From Pinus tabuliformis (Eukaryota; Streptophyta; Pinopsida; Pinales; Pinaceae): a stretch of 64,000 nt of DNA. The stretch lies in the NCBI GenBank assembly GCA_031772625.1, contig CM062810.1, forward strand, positions 705,596,358-705,660,357, given 5' to 3'. Each line of letters starts with the position of its first letter. Position 1 is the first letter of the stretch. Under the pieces are notes generated by a model, which saw only the letters and a program-made list of their open reading frames with translations, was not told the origin of the DNA and did not search any database. This document shows positions 36,106-48,307 of the stretch, piece by piece. The translations under genes were made by a program, and so were the position numbers.

Positions 36106-37976
36106 TGTCACACGGAATGAGTCGTCCTTGCGGACAAGACCGACCTCCCAGGGTCCAACAAGAAGTCTCCTCTACTTTGACAAGTTTCACTCTCTTCTTA
36201 ATGAAGCCAAAAGGTATGTGATCTCTCCTCTCAAGCTTAACTAGGAAGTATCAATTCCACCAGCATTTACCCTAAAAAATGTTCAACTTCTAACCTCCCT
36301 AGTAACTAGCCCAATGCCTTAATTTATAGTGCAATGGAGGGAAGTTACTAGGTCCACCTTCAAAGGGATAAAGCCCTCTTTCAAAGGGATAGCTCCTCTC
36401 ATCAAGGGATTAGCTCTTTCTCTTTTGGGATGCATGAACCACCTAGGAGCGAACCATCCACGTCAAAATTCCTTCTAGAATCATCTAGAATTAACCCAAA
36501 GTGAGTTTTTTAGAATAAACTTGTGCCTTTTTGACTTTCACAGGGGTCCACACCCACTCCTTTAGAGACAGAGTGGGCAGGTCCGCAGGTAACATGAATA
36601 GGGGGTGCGGGACCGCAGGCAATAGTGAGAGAAAGTGCGGAACCAGAGGTTTATTGATTTTTAAGGTCTTTCTCTCATTTTCAAAGCTTGACATGAAGAG
36701 CTGAGGTTTGAGACTTGCTTAGGAGGATAGTATGAATGATGATAGACCCATACTGACTGCAAATAGTCAAGGATAATTTTAGGGGCGAATGTTCGCCCTT
36801 TGGTGAAATTAAGGGGTTTTAAATTTTTAGTGGGCGAATATTTTGTATCATAGCACATTTTTACAAATCACCTCAAATAGCCCACCTTATTTTAAGGGAG
36901 AGTGTACAAAAGGTAAATTTAGCCCTTGAAATTAGGACTTACAACCTTCCATTCGCCCATTTTCAAGAATAGGTTTTATTTAAGTGAATCCTATGGGCCA
37001 AATACCATATTTATAAAAGAGGTATGGTAAATTAATAAAAATATAAATAAATGAGAGGTATGGTAAATAAATATAACATTTTTTATATTTACTCCATAAG
37101 TCACCTTATATACATGTAAGGGTGTAAACAAATAAAAATATAAGTAAACTGGAGGTATGGTAAATAAATAAAACGTCTTTTTATACTTACTCAAAAGGTA
37201 TGGTAAATAAATAAAAATATAAATAAACTAAACGTATAGTAAATAAATAAAACCTCTTTTTATATTTAGTCCATAACCCTCGTTCTATTTATGAAGGCTC
37301 AAGAAAGAGGTTTTATTTAAGTGAATCCTATGGGCCAAATACCATATTTGTAAAAGAGGTATGGTAAATTAATAAAAATATAAATAAACCAGAGGTATGG
37401 TAAACAAATAAAACATTTTTTTATATTTACTCCATAAGTCACCTTATATTTACGAACACTCAAAAAATGGGTTATATTTAGGTGAAACCTATGGCCAAAA
37501 TACTATGGGACAAATACCATGGACTAGATTGTTATTAATACCATGCAAAAAACCATTATTAACCCTAATATTAGAATTAATAAAAATAAAAATGGCACAT
37601 GGTATTGACCCATGGTATTCACCAAAATGGCACATGGTATTGACCCATGGTATTCACCTGGAATGTAGCCTATTTAAATGGGGGAATTAAACCACCATGT
37701 AGCCTATGCTAAGATTCACTAGGACTTTACAAAGTTTTATTATTTAGTGAAAGGCTCGCCAAGATCTTACAAGATTTTATAATTGAGTAAAATATTCGCC
37801 ATGCCTGGTGAGAGATTCGCCAAAAAATTATATATACATATTATATTATTGATAAAATCGCCTTCCATTTTTCCTATATACCATGGAGATTCGCCCATTT
37901 ATTATATTTATAAATTTAGGGGGGGTTCTTAAAATTTTCCCTGCAAATAGTCATGGTGACAATATTTTGTGTAACA
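36106..37976 (-). repeat. Element E 5' LTR, interrupted by a TIR element
   Basis: Plus-strand ends are TGTCACAC at 36106 and GTGTAACA at 37976, near-perfect inverted ends. Removing the insert and one target copy leaves about 687 bp (36106-36769 plus 37954-37976). A CTATAAATTA box on the minus strand near 36320 is a plausible promoter. The bases after 37976 are ATCGC; the matching target copy was lost with the 3' half. Confidence 0.8.
36770..37940. mobile_element. ~1.17-kb non-autonomous TIR transposon with subterminal TTCGCC motifs
   Basis: It is flanked by direct copies of CTGCAAATAGTCA at 36757-36769 and 37941-37953. The ends are inverted: GGATAATTTTAGG at the left and GGAAAATTTTAAG at the right, 11 of 13 matching. 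GGCGAA/TTCGCC occurs seven times, clustered at the two ends (36784, 36792, 36833, 36952; 37795, 37816, 37890), including a GGGCGAA-TG-TTCGCCC hairpin. A ~337-bp block is duplicated inside (36968-37110 and 37305-37455). No transposase is coded. A long target copy would suit Mutator-like elements best, but 13 bp exceeds their usual 8-11. Confidence 0.72.
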
Positions 37977-39404
37977 ATCGCATTAGATTTTTCAAAAAAA
38001 TGTTCAGACCTATTGTCTAATGTAATGATGCATATAATGTATAATCAATTTTGATTTTACCAAACAAATTGATATATGGGGTGCTTGATCGAAGTTAACA
38101 TTGTCCAATGAATTTCGACTATAAATAGACATAGCCATATGAAGTTGGAATTACACATTGATTTATGATCTTAGACGTCAGAGTGAGTAGTCAAAATTAT
38201 ACATTGTAGATTGATTTAAAGATTAGTATTGTGTCTTTTTAATAGTTGGTTACCTTCCTAATATTCTACTTTCTTTTCATTATAAGTATTGTCTTTGATT
38301 TTTTATGTAATTGATTATGGTTGTCGTACTAAATTGAATGGTACATTAATGTTTTTAATTTACCATTTTTATATGTTGTTACAATCAATTTCACCCCAAT
38401 TCTTATCTTCCATTAGCAATATTTTAAAACAATTTCATCTTCCAATGATAAATAGAAATTGTAGATAGAATAGTAAATTCAAAGTTCATACCACACAAGA
38501 GATTTTGTAATTTTTATATGAATATTTCTTTTTCGTTCTCTTAGAATTTGTGTTTTAAGTGTCATCTATATTTATTAAGAGAAATTTAAATTTGAATAAT
38601 TTCAATTTTATCATTTCAAATTTGTTTGGTTCAATTTGGAATTATAATTATTTTTGAAATAAAGTTTTAGCTAAATACAATATATATGACCGATTTATGT
38701 TTATTTGAATTTCGAATTCCAAATTCAATTATAATTTTAGCTTTATTATAAAATTTGAATTTAATTTCATCAATTGAGAAATTTAAAGTAATATAAATAG
38801 TTTTTAAAAAAGGTAAAAGTTGAGAAATTATTAAAGTCCTATCTTTACAAATCTCATGAAAATTTTCAGAGAAGTGTTTCTCTTTAAGTTCATTCAACAA
38901 ATTTGAAGGAAACTTTATTTTCACATGGAGTGCTTTGAAAGGAAGATTAGAACCAAGGAGTATGAGCTAACTAATTAGTATCCTTTTTTAAGGATGTTCT
39001 ATCAGTTAAAGCCTTATTAGTGAAAAGTGAAATCATGAACATTTTTATTTGGAAATGCATTTGAATCTCCAAAGAAACTTTAGTCACTTGTTCATGGGTT
39101 GTTTATATCATCAATTGGAAAGGCTTTGGTATCCTAGTCTAGGGTCATAGTCTTTTTCTAAGATTCAATGAATAAATGTTTCCATCTTCATTTTTCAAAT
39201 TTATCATACTTAGTGTAGATTATGGTAATTTGAGATTTCAACATCCTTGAGTTCAAAAGATTCATATTTTGGATTCAACTTGATATTATTATAATTTATC
39301 CAAAATCATTCCATGCAGGTCACTATGATCCGGTCCACATACTAATCAATAACATAATGATACAAATGCTTTCTAGAGTTTCAATTGGGGGAACAATGTA
39401 AATG
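37977..39404. other. AT-rich DNA left of element F, no gene seen
   Basis: No coding sequence recognised; the ORF at 38667-38924 is low-complexity. A TATA-like CTATAAATAGAC lies at 38119-38130, followed by GACGTCAG, which could be a relic promoter from an unidentified element. The end carries CAATTGGGGGAACAATGTAAATG, found again to the right of element F. Confidence 0.45.
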
Positions 39405-41389
39405 TGATGCAGGAGCATTCAGCTCAACAATATCATTGTATTTTAGTAGACATAGGTGGTCTTGTGTTTTCAAGGAAGTTGGTTTCCTATGTTTTGAATT
39501 AATGTAATTATTAAGGTTTTGAGTGGTTTTAATGAGAGAATCTAGAATAGGGATTTAATTAAATATAATAAGGCATGTTAGTAAATATTCTCGAATGTAG
39601 GAGATCATGAGAGAATCAAGATAGTTGAGAGATTGAGATATTTGAGAATTAATTGTAAAAGTTAGATAAGGAGTTAGTTCATGATTTTGTGGATTAGAGA
39701 GGATCCTTAGAGATAAGGAAGAGACTTTAGGATTTTGTTGAGAAGGTTATGGATCTAAACCAGGAATTGGTTGTAGAATCCTTTTGTATAAATGTAAGCC
39801 TAAAGGGCATAGTCAAGGGTTAGCTGGTTAGATAGTCAGGTTGAGAGTTAGATAGGTTTGATTGTAAGTCTACAGCAGGTAGGAAAATAGAGGCCACTGA
39901 TTAGAAAATCGCGCCAGACAGAGAGAGAGTCTCATTATGTAATCATTTGTTTATATATATATATACACACACACACAGATTCAATTTCTAAACTATGTAA
40001 ATGTGTGGTTTGAGTATTGAATGATAAATAATGTGTGAATCAGAGGTTCTGCATAGTATATGTACGCATGTGGAGTTCACAAAGAACAAAGAAAGAAGTG
40101 AGGAGGAAGGATTGTGTCGGATCGTTAAATCCGATTGAAGGATCAAAGTAAATTTCAGGAGTGACAGTGATTAAAGAGTACACAGAGTTAAGCTCGAGAG
40201 AGAGTTGTGTGGTAGAACAACGAAGGACTAGAACACTTAACAAAACTGAAGCCACAGAAGAACATTGAAGAAATGACATAAAAACAAAGTAAAGAGAAGG
40301 ACGAAGAAATAAGGTGACGATGCAAAGGAGTCGTTGGATCAAAATATCAATGAACGAGGCTGAAGGCGATGGGCGACCAAGATTAAGTCATGCAACATAA
40401 GTAAAATAAATAAATGACGGAGATTAAATCCAAGTACTTGCGGAAGGTGAATCATGAGAATCGATTTGGATCGTCAGATCGACAGATTTGGTAGATCAAC
40501 GGTGATCAGCAACTACGCGGGGTAGAGAGAGAACAAATTTCCTTGATCGTGGCTGAAGTCCCGCACTAAATCCTGGCCATCGATCCCATAGTCAACGCTT
40601 ACGTCACAGTCAACTACAGGGGTTAGCCTGTTTTTAACCCATGTGCTAATAAAAGCCCCATGAGCCGTAAGATTTGATGACCTTGTATATCCAATGGACA
40701 TCGGGTCTTAAGATGATTGGATTTTAATCTCAAAACCGGACCCGAACCTTTATAGATTAGGGATTTATAATCCTTATCGGCTCCGTGAGGGTGGTTAAGT
40801 GTCGCGCAAGTTTCTTGTGCAATATTGCTATTGACCGTTAGATCAATGTTGTTCAATTGATGTTCAATTGTTGTTCAATTGTTGTCCAATTGTCCTCCTG
40901 CATTACTTTTGGTATGGCTTGCGCCTGAGCAGACCTGAAAGTTTATCAACACGAGTTTAAATTTATTTGGGTTATGGAGGATGGATGGAGATCAGGTGAT
41001 AGTCGTTGATCCTATGGAGTGAAATCAATGATGGAGATTGAATGCGATAAGGTGAGCATCAATAAATGTGCAAAGGCTGAGGGAAGATGAAAAGGTAACG
41101 TTAAGTGTGGTTTATGTTATACTTCTATTATATGAGAATTATAATAGAAATAAAGTGAGATTAATGAATTAAAAGGCTAAATCGAGTTTAACCAAGTCTG
41201 GGTCCATGGTGTGGTTAACATTGAGTTAAACCGAGACCAGTGTAATAGGGTATGGTTAATATGCGCGGGGCATAAAGATTAAATAAAGTTTATGAAGGTT
41301 TGACTAGGCAAGGTAATTGAAATTCTGGGACAAATGAGATTATGCATTTTATATGCATATTGTGGGTATTGCAAGTTTTTCCTGTGTCA
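39405..41389 (+). repeat. Element F 5' LTR
   Basis: 1,985 bp, TGATGCAGGAGC...TTTTCCTGTGTCA. A TGTATAAATG box near 39786 is a plausible promoter, and a short (TA)n(CA)n run lies at 39953-39977. Antisense ORFs at 40040-40342 and 40513-40856 recur in the 3' LTR only through LTR homology and are not called. Confidence 0.92.
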
Positions 41390-41392
41390 TTT

Positions 41393-41404
41393 TAGTATCA
41401 GAGC
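41393..41404 (+). promoter_or_regulatory. Element F primer binding site
   Basis: TAGTATCAGAGC, three bases after the LTR, matches the initiator-Met tRNA site TGGTATCAGAGC at 11 of 12 positions. Confidence 0.8.
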
Positions 41405-42187
41405 AGAACTGTGGTTGAATCATTTGATATTAAACCACAAAGAAATTCTGTGTGAAATTTTCTTTGAAAATAATTTAGAATAGAGTTATGTTTTGAAGGT
41501 GTGTATATAGGTGAATGGTGATGAAAGAAAGCAAGAGGATATCATATTCTAATCTGACAAACAGTAAGCACACAGAGATAAAGTATAGCAAAATATCGGG
41601 AGAATTGCAGATGCAAGGGAACATAGGACAGTCCATTCAAAGTGCAGGTGAATGGTAGAACAGGATAGTGCAGAAGTCTTGAAGGTGAGAAGTTTACAAC
41701 AACATAGAGCAAGGAGTGCTCAATTGATTCCAGAGGAAAGAACCAGAGAAATGCTAACAGGCTGAGCTCAAAAGAGAGAAGCTTAGTGAGGCATATGTAG
41801 CAAGAAAGAGACTTGTTAATGCAGAGGTATTGTTGCAAATCACAAGAAGATCATAAGGGCAATTCCACAGAGGATGTGGGTAGAATTACTAAGTAATAAA
41901 GGAAGCTAATAAGACTTTCTAAGTGAAAGAAGAGGTGGTCAAAACCAAGTATTTTATTGTGATTGAAATACAGGAGGACAGTTGTGGTATTAGAATATGC
42001 AGATGAGTTGAATACTAGAAGGAGCAGAGAGAAGTGCTCAAAAGAGGTTCCAGAAATAGAGAACCAAGGGATTGCCAAAAAGACCAAGTACAGAGGGGAG
42101 TTTGGTGAGGTAAGTGGCAGTAGGGAGGACTTTCTGTTGCAGAGGCTTTAATGCATCTCATAGTGAGTGAGTGAGGAACTCATAGAG

Positions 42188-43690
42188 ATGGAGAAGAAAA
42201 TGACTACTAATAGTTATAACATAGGTTCTGAGGAAGACCACAACAAAAGAAAAGTGAAGAAGGAAGATGCCAAGGCAAATGGCAAGAGAATGAGTAAAGT
42301 GGAAATTGACAAAGAAATTGTAGAGATGAAAGAATAACTCAATGTATTAAGGATGATACTTGAGGAATGCCAGAGTCAAGGTTGGGTATTAAGGAAGAAA
42401 CTAGTAAAGTGGCATTAGTTATAGAGAATGCTTCAACAGAGGCAAGTAAAGTGGTTGATGGAAAAACTCAGAGAAGTTGAGTTGGAAATGGAAGTTTCCA
42501 TTTGTTAACTAGAATAGGGTGAAGTTCTGGGTGAAGATGAAGAATGGAGATCAGTGAACTATTGGGATGGTTCCGAGTAGCATACTGAAATGATGCCAAA
42601 GGAAGAAGAGACATTGAGGCCTTATGTTTTTAATTATAATGATTGTTTTGTGAGTGCAGGTTTTGCAAAGGATTGGTAGCCTTATGAAGTTGTCATAAAA
42701 CTTGATAAAAATTACCAGAGTTCAGAGGAGAACTTGGATCAGCATACTGATGTACTAACAGAGGATGAAGAGTACCTTTCAGAGGATAAGTATTCTAGAG
42801 CAGAGTATGATGAAGAATGCCTCTTAAATGAGGAAAATATTGAATTGTTGCAGCAGAAAGAAATTATTGATGAATTAATATTTGGAATTGTTACAAAACA
42901 AGGACAATTCCTTGTGGAAGAAGGAGATGAAGATCAGCCTGAAAAGCTGATATGTGAAACATTAGTTGAGGTTGTTGAGCCTTACATTTTTCAAACTAAC
43001 AATTGTTGTGTGAATACAAGGATTATAAGTGTTGAATAGGAACTTATTTCTATGGAGATGAATGAGACAGAATTGTCTATGGAAGGCAATCTGATTGAAT
43101 CATTGGGCAATAGTGACCATGTAAAGGATGAAGCTAGAAATGAAGAGCATTGTGATAAGACACTTGCTAAATGTAAGGAGGAAATTGAATTGTTGGAGAG
43201 GTTGATAGGAGGAAATGGAAATAGAAAAGAAGTGGTTACAACAGTACTTAACAATAGCAGAGGGTCCTTAAAAGACATGGAGACAAAAGAGTGTTTTGGT
43301 TCATAAACCAATAGTTTGTTTGCAGGAAAAATGCATAGAATGAATAAGTGTGATGTTGTGATCGAAGAAATTGAACAGAAGTTATTTGGAGATGAAATGG
43401 AAGTTTAGAAGCAACAAGAAGGTAAGGATATAAGGGTGGCAATAAGGAACTAGTAACTACAAAGTGAAGGTAACCGGCAGAAGATTAAAGGCAAATTTAA
43501 AGAAGAGACTATGTTATTTGAAAACATAGTAAACGATCATCATTCCATCATGATGATAGGCACAGTGGAGATAACCAAGGAAGCTGTTGAGGCAGTCAAT
43601 AAATAAGAAGGACTGAACTCTCAAATGGGAGATAGAATTGGAGCTATTGGAGAAATGGTTGAAAGCACCAGTAGGGAAGAAATAACTTGA
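42188..43690 (+). pseudogene. Element F internal ORF: decayed acidic Lys/Glu/Gln-rich protein of unknown family
   Basis: One frame runs from ATG 42188 (MEKKMTTNSYNIGSEEDHNKRKVKK) for about 500 codons. It is interrupted only by stops, nearly all TAG or TAA, with open pieces at 42734-43039 and 43052-43306. The frame then shifts near 43690 and continues to the 3' LTR (43852-44094). The frame also extends upstream through 41963-42151. The text is rich in Glu, Lys and Leu, for example CKEEIELLERLIGGN, suggesting coiled coils. I recognise no gag, zinc knuckle or enzyme motif. It may be a diverged gag, a captured host gene or an accessory protein. Confidence 0.5.
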
Positions 43691-43996
43691 TGAAGATTGC
43701 AAAGGATATGTGAGACAGGAAGAGGAAAGAGTCCAACAAAGAAATGAGTTGGACATAGAAAAGTGTCTCAAAGGGACAAGACAACAGAAGAAAGCAAAGT
43801 AGCAACAAGAAAAATGCAACAACAGACTATGAGAGCATAGCTAGTGGGGAAATGCAGCATAAAGTGTGGAGACTTGGAGAACAACAAACAACAGCAGTAA
43901 CCAAGGACAGACTACAGAACAAAGTATGGGTTCCAGGAGGACGTAAATCAGAAGCATATGATCAGGAGATCAGGATTATTTTCAACCTTGAGAGTC

Positions 43997-44532
43997 TGAT
44001 GCAGGAGCATTTAGCTCAACAATATCATTGTATTTTATTAGACATAGGGGGTCTTGTGTTTTCGAGAAAGATGGTTTCCTATGTTTTGAATTAATGTAAT
44101 TATTAAGGTTTTGAGTGATTTTAATGAGAGAAGCTAGAATAGGGATTTAATTAAGTATAGTAAGGGATATTAGTAAATATTCTCGAATATAGGAGAACAT
44201 GAAAGAATCAAGATAGTTGAGAGATTTGAGAATTAATTGTAAGACTTATATTAGAAGTTAGTTCATGATTTTGTGGATTAGAGAGGATCCTTAGAGATAA
44301 GAAAGAGACTTTAGGATTTTGTTGAGAAGGTTATCGATCCAAACCAGGAATTGGTTGTAGGATCCTTTTGTATAAATATAAGCCTAAAAGGCAAAGTCAG
44401 GGGTTAGCTCGTTAGTCAGTCAGGTCGAGAGTTAGATAGGTTTGATTGTAAATATACGACAGGTAGGAAAACAGAGGCCACTGATTATAAAATGAGGCCA
44501 CAGAAACAGAGAGTCTCATTATGTAATCATTT

Positions 44533-44581
<49 letters not shown>

Positions 44582-45966
44582 GATTCAATTCCTAAACTGT
44601 GTAAATGTGTGGTTTGAGTATTGAATGATAAATTATGTGTGAATCAGAGGTTCTGCATAGTATATGTATGCAGGTGGAGTTCGGGCAGAACACAGAAAGA
44701 AGTGAGGATGAAGGATCGTGTCGAATCGTTAAATCCGATTGAAGGATCAAAGTAAAGTTCAGGAGTGACAGTGATTAAAGAGTACGCAGAGTTAAGCTCA
44801 GGAGAGAGTTGTGTGGCAGAACAACGAAGGACCAGAACCCTGAAGAAAACCGAAACCACAAAAGAACATTGAAGAAACGACATAAAAACAAAGTAAAGAG
44901 AAGGACGAAGAAATAAGGTGACGATGCATAGGAGTCGTTGGATCTAAAGATCAACGAACGAGGCTAAAGGCGATGGGCGACCAAGATTAAGTCGTGCAAC
45001 ATAAGTAAAAGAAATGAATGACGGAGATTAAATCCAAGTACTTGCAAAAGGTGAATCACAGGAATCTATCTCGATCGTCAGATCGACAGATCTGGTAGAT
45101 CGATGGTGATCAACAACTGCGCGGGGTAGAGAGAGAACAAATTTCCTTGATTTTTGCTAAAGTCCTACACTAAATCCCAGCCGTCGATCCCATAGTCAAC
45201 GCTTACGTCACAATCAACTACAGGGGTTGGCCTATTTTTAACCCATGCTAATAAAAGTCCCACGAGCTGTAAGATTTGATGACCTCGTATATCTAATGGA
45301 TATCGGGTCTTAGGATGATCAGACGTTAATCTCAAAACCGGACCAGAAGCTTTAGAGATTAAAGATTTATAATCCTTATGGCTCTATAAGGGTGGTTAAG
45401 TGTCGTGCAAGTTTCTCGTGCGATATCACTATTGACCGTTAGATTAATGTTGTTCAATTGTTGTTCATTTGACCTCCTACATCATTTTTGGTATGCTTGG
45501 GCCTGAGCGGACCTGAAATTTTATCAACACGAGTTTAAATTTATTTGGGTTACGAAGGATGAATGGAGATCACGCGATAGCCATTGATCCTATGGAGTGA
45601 AGTCAACAGTGGAGATTGAATGCGATAAGGTGAGAATTGGTAAATGTGCAAAGGCCGAGGGAAGATGAAAAGGTAAGGTTAAGTGTGGTTTATGTTATAT
45701 TTCTATTATAGGATAATTATAATAGAAATAAAGTGGGATTAATGAATTAAAAGGCTAAATCGAGTTTAACCAAGTCTCGGTCCATGGGGTGGTTAACGTT
45801 GAGTTAACCGAGACTAGTGTAATAGGGTATGGTTAATATGCGCGAGGTATAAAGATTAAATAAAGTTTATGAAGGTTTGACTAGGCAAGGTAATTGAAAT
45901 TCTGGGACAAATGAGATTATGCATTTTATATGCATATTATGGGTATTGTAGGTTTTCCCTGCGTCA
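43997..45966 (+). repeat. Element F 3' LTR
   Basis: 1,970 bp, TGATGCAGGAGC...TTTCCCTGCGTCA, matching the 5' LTR. The (TA)n run has expanded to about 20 units at 44536-44577. The tract before it is only weakly purine-rich. Confidence 0.92.
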
Positions 45967-45971
45967 AAATG

Positions 45972-46570
45972 GATCTAAATGAAACCCAACAATAAACAAT
46001 TTTGCTATAGTTTTAATTGGGGGAACAATGTAAATGGATCTCAATGAAACCCAATAGAGATATATCAATTGCTACAAATCGTGAATCCAAATAAAGTTGG
46101 CATATAAAAATAGGGTGTGGATAAATTCCAACCATTCAAGTAGGAAAATACTTCAAAAAAAAGTGTTCCAAGTGCAAATACATATGGATGTTTAACCAAA
46201 AGACAAAATCAGGTTCTTTTGGTCAATAATTGCTAAGGATAGAGATATTTGGTATCTCTACAATGAATTCATTGGCAACTACACTACATAACAAAAAAGA
46301 TAGAACCTTATATTATAGGTACTCTTGTCCCTCTTTAACTAAGATCCAAAACTTTACTTACACCCTTTGGTAACATTTGGTGACACCTTCACTGCCATCA
46401 TGGAAGAATAACAATTTAATGCTATGAGTAACAATTTAATGCTACTATTTCTTATGGTAAGAGTAACAATTTAATGTTACTCTTTCCTATTCTAGGAGTA
46501 AAAATTTAATGCCACTCTTTTCTATGCCAATACATTACGAGGGGTCCTTTGCAACATCTGGTGCAATTGA
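45972..46570. other. Flank of element F and a short repeat family copy
   Basis: 45972-46370 has no recognised gene; it includes a second copy of TTAATTGGGGGAACAATGTAAATGGATCT, so the F insertion site was a short direct repeat. 46385-46570 holds three ~30-bp repeats of GAGTAACAATTTAATGCTACTC and ends TCCTTTGCAACATCTGGTGCAATT. A related copy lies at 51393-51484. Confidence 0.5.
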
Positions 46571-48048
46571 TAATTAATTTATTTTTAAGTAATGTAACAA
46601 TAGTAAAAATATCTTTCACAGTAATGTAATAGTTATAAATTTTATAAATCATGAAGTTTTAAATATTAAGTAAATTACAAAATGATATAAAACTAAATAC
46701 TATTTTATTTTTAAATAAAAATAATATTTTAATAAGTCTCACTGGGTAAGCTTAATTATAATATTTTATTTAAAAAAAAATTAGTAAGTCTCGCACGGTA
46801 AGCTTAATTAAGTTGTAGGCGAGAGATATATTGATTGGAAATGACTTTTTTCCACAAGAGTACTAGACTAACCCAATTGCCAATTACTCTTGTTAAGTAA
46901 TTTCATTTCTTAATAATATCCAACAAAATCAATGGAACCTCCTTGATTTCCTTGTGATCTCCCAAGGCTCACAAAATTTTGTAGAGGCACATGGAGCTCA
47001 TGTGGAGTTTCAGGCCAATTGGGATTTTGTTTCTTCTGATGTTGCTCAAGCACCTAATGTATCTCTTGTTCTATGATGTTGGTTGGTTGTCTATTCATTT
47101 TGTATATTTTTCTTAGCTATTTGGTCGACTAATTTATGGTCTTTATGTAAAGCATGGTAAATTTTTCTTACATGTTTGCTTGCTCTCCTAACCAACAAAT
47201 ATAGTGAGATTGAAGTTGAGAGAGAAAAAGTCCTTTATTATCAAATATAATATTTTGCCCTGCTCTCCTAGCCCACAAATCTAATGAAATTTTTGCCCCG
47301 CTCTCCTAGCCCACAAATCTAATGAAATTGAGGTCCCGAGAGAAAAAGGTCCTTGATTATCAAATATAATATTTTGCAAATTAATAAGAAAAGATTAACT
47401 CACAAAAAAAGATATGATTTTAGTTCTTTAACATTATTTTTTATAAATAAAAATATATATTTTATTTTACGATATAAAATTATATTTATTTATGACTTTT
47501 TATTTGAGTTTTAGTTTAACTTCTTTTTTAATATATATATGTTTTACTTTATCTTTAAATTTTATAATTTCAATGATTATTATAAACTTATTAATCCTAT
47601 TCGGATGATAGAATATGATCCCAAACCTTTTTAAATATTCAGAGGATTATCATTTTAATTTATTATTTTTTAAAATGTATTATTTATAAACAATGATTTA
47701 TAACTTATTGGTGTCACAAAGATGGATTTTATGGGGAATGCAAATTTGAACTTTATTCCGGAATGGAGAGTTTTTTTTAAACCTACATTTTTTTGTTATA
47801 GTGTAATTTGATAATTTTATATTATGGATAGAAAATTAAAATTAAGTTTATATCTTAATTTTATTTTTATTTTTTTCAAATTATTGTTTTTTTTTTCAAA
47901 TTATTGTATTATATATTTAATGAATTTATCATTTTTTTATTACGCCGTGAAGTGTTATTCTCTAAAATCAACCCCCTCAGCTGCTACTGTGTGCGGTTAT
48001 GAACCCTCGATTCTCTATGTTAGAAAAAAGAACTATCTTCTGCGGTCA
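46571..48048. other. AT-rich DNA with local duplications, no gene seen
   Basis: A repeated AAGTCTC.C..GGTAAGCTTAATTA block lies at 46733-46815. At 47181-47396, GCTCTCCTARCCMACAAAT recurs three times together with TATCAAATATAATATTTTGC, a nested duplication. The ORF at 47824-48054 is Phe/Leu-rich low complexity. Confidence 0.5.
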
Positions 48049-48180
48049 GATTGATACCTCAAGACAGTTAGTAACTCCCAGCAGCTACACTACGAAGATT
48101 GATACCTCCACGCAGTTAATAAATCCCGATACCTCCACGCAGTTAATAAATCCCCAGCAATTGCGCGACGAATATTGATA
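48049..48180. repeat. Three imperfect copies of a GATACCTC-CAGTTA-TAA-CCC unit
   Basis: GATACCTCMACGCAGTTAATAA-type blocks start near 48051, 48100 and 48127. Two are separated only by CCC, while others include a CAGCA..TACGAA tail. The array immediately precedes a small ORF. Confidence 0.7.
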
Positions 48181-48187
48181 CGGTTAC

Positions 48188-48307
48188 ATGGAGGCTCCTC
48201 TTGTTGTGTATCCTATAGAGCCAGCTGCACAAAGCTCCATGATTCTGCAGAACATTGCTACTGGAATTTTTTTTAAAGGTTTAATTGTTGAATGGATTGA
48301 AGGCTGA
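48188..48307 (+). CDS. Possible 39-residue small ORF or first exon
   Basis: ATG in a GTTACATGG context opens 39 codons (MEAPLVVYPIEPAAQSSMIL, then a hydrophobic stretch with IFFKGLIVEW) ending TGA. The sequence is less AT-rich than its surroundings and codon use looks balanced, unlike neighbouring DNA. No family is recognised and no splice donor is clear, so it may be chance. Confidence 0.15.
   Translation: MEAPLVVYPIEPAAQSSMILQNIATGIFFKGLIVEWIEG

Larger units (their letters stand above)
28710..37976 (-). mobile_element. Element E: Tat/Ogre-like gypsy element, 3' half lost
   Basis: On the minus strand: 5' LTR (36106-37976, itself interrupted), primer site, a ~2.1-kb leader, a long gag with low-complexity N-terminus, protease, RT and the first residues of RNase H, where it is cut at the fusion with element D. 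The RT wording (FAWSYEEMPGIDPAI..HEIKTYPDAKPVRQ) and the TGGCGACCAGACTGGGGAC primer site are typical of Tat/Ogre elements. Integrase and 3' LTR are absent. Confidence 0.88.
39405..45966 (+). mobile_element. Element F: complete LTR retrotransposon without gag or pol (LARD-like)
   Basis: LTRs at 39405-41389 and 43997-45966 bound a 2.6-kb interior, and both flanks carry AAATG (39400-39404 and 45967-45971), a perfect 5-bp target duplication. LTR ends are TGATGCAGG and CCTGYGTCA. The primer site follows the 5' LTR. No protease, RT, RNase H or integrase motif is visible inside. It must depend on another element's proteins. The two LTRs are similar along their full length, so insertion is fairly recent. 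Confidence 0.9.

Noticed and set aside
40040-44883. Antisense ORFs in both element F LTRs sharing ELNSVYSLITVTPE-type text
   Set aside because: Shared because the two LTRs are copies of each other; no independent coding evidence.
47824-48054. Membrane protein suggested by a Phe/Leu/Tyr-rich ORF
   Set aside because: A translation of AT-rich low-complexity DNA with no start context or family match.
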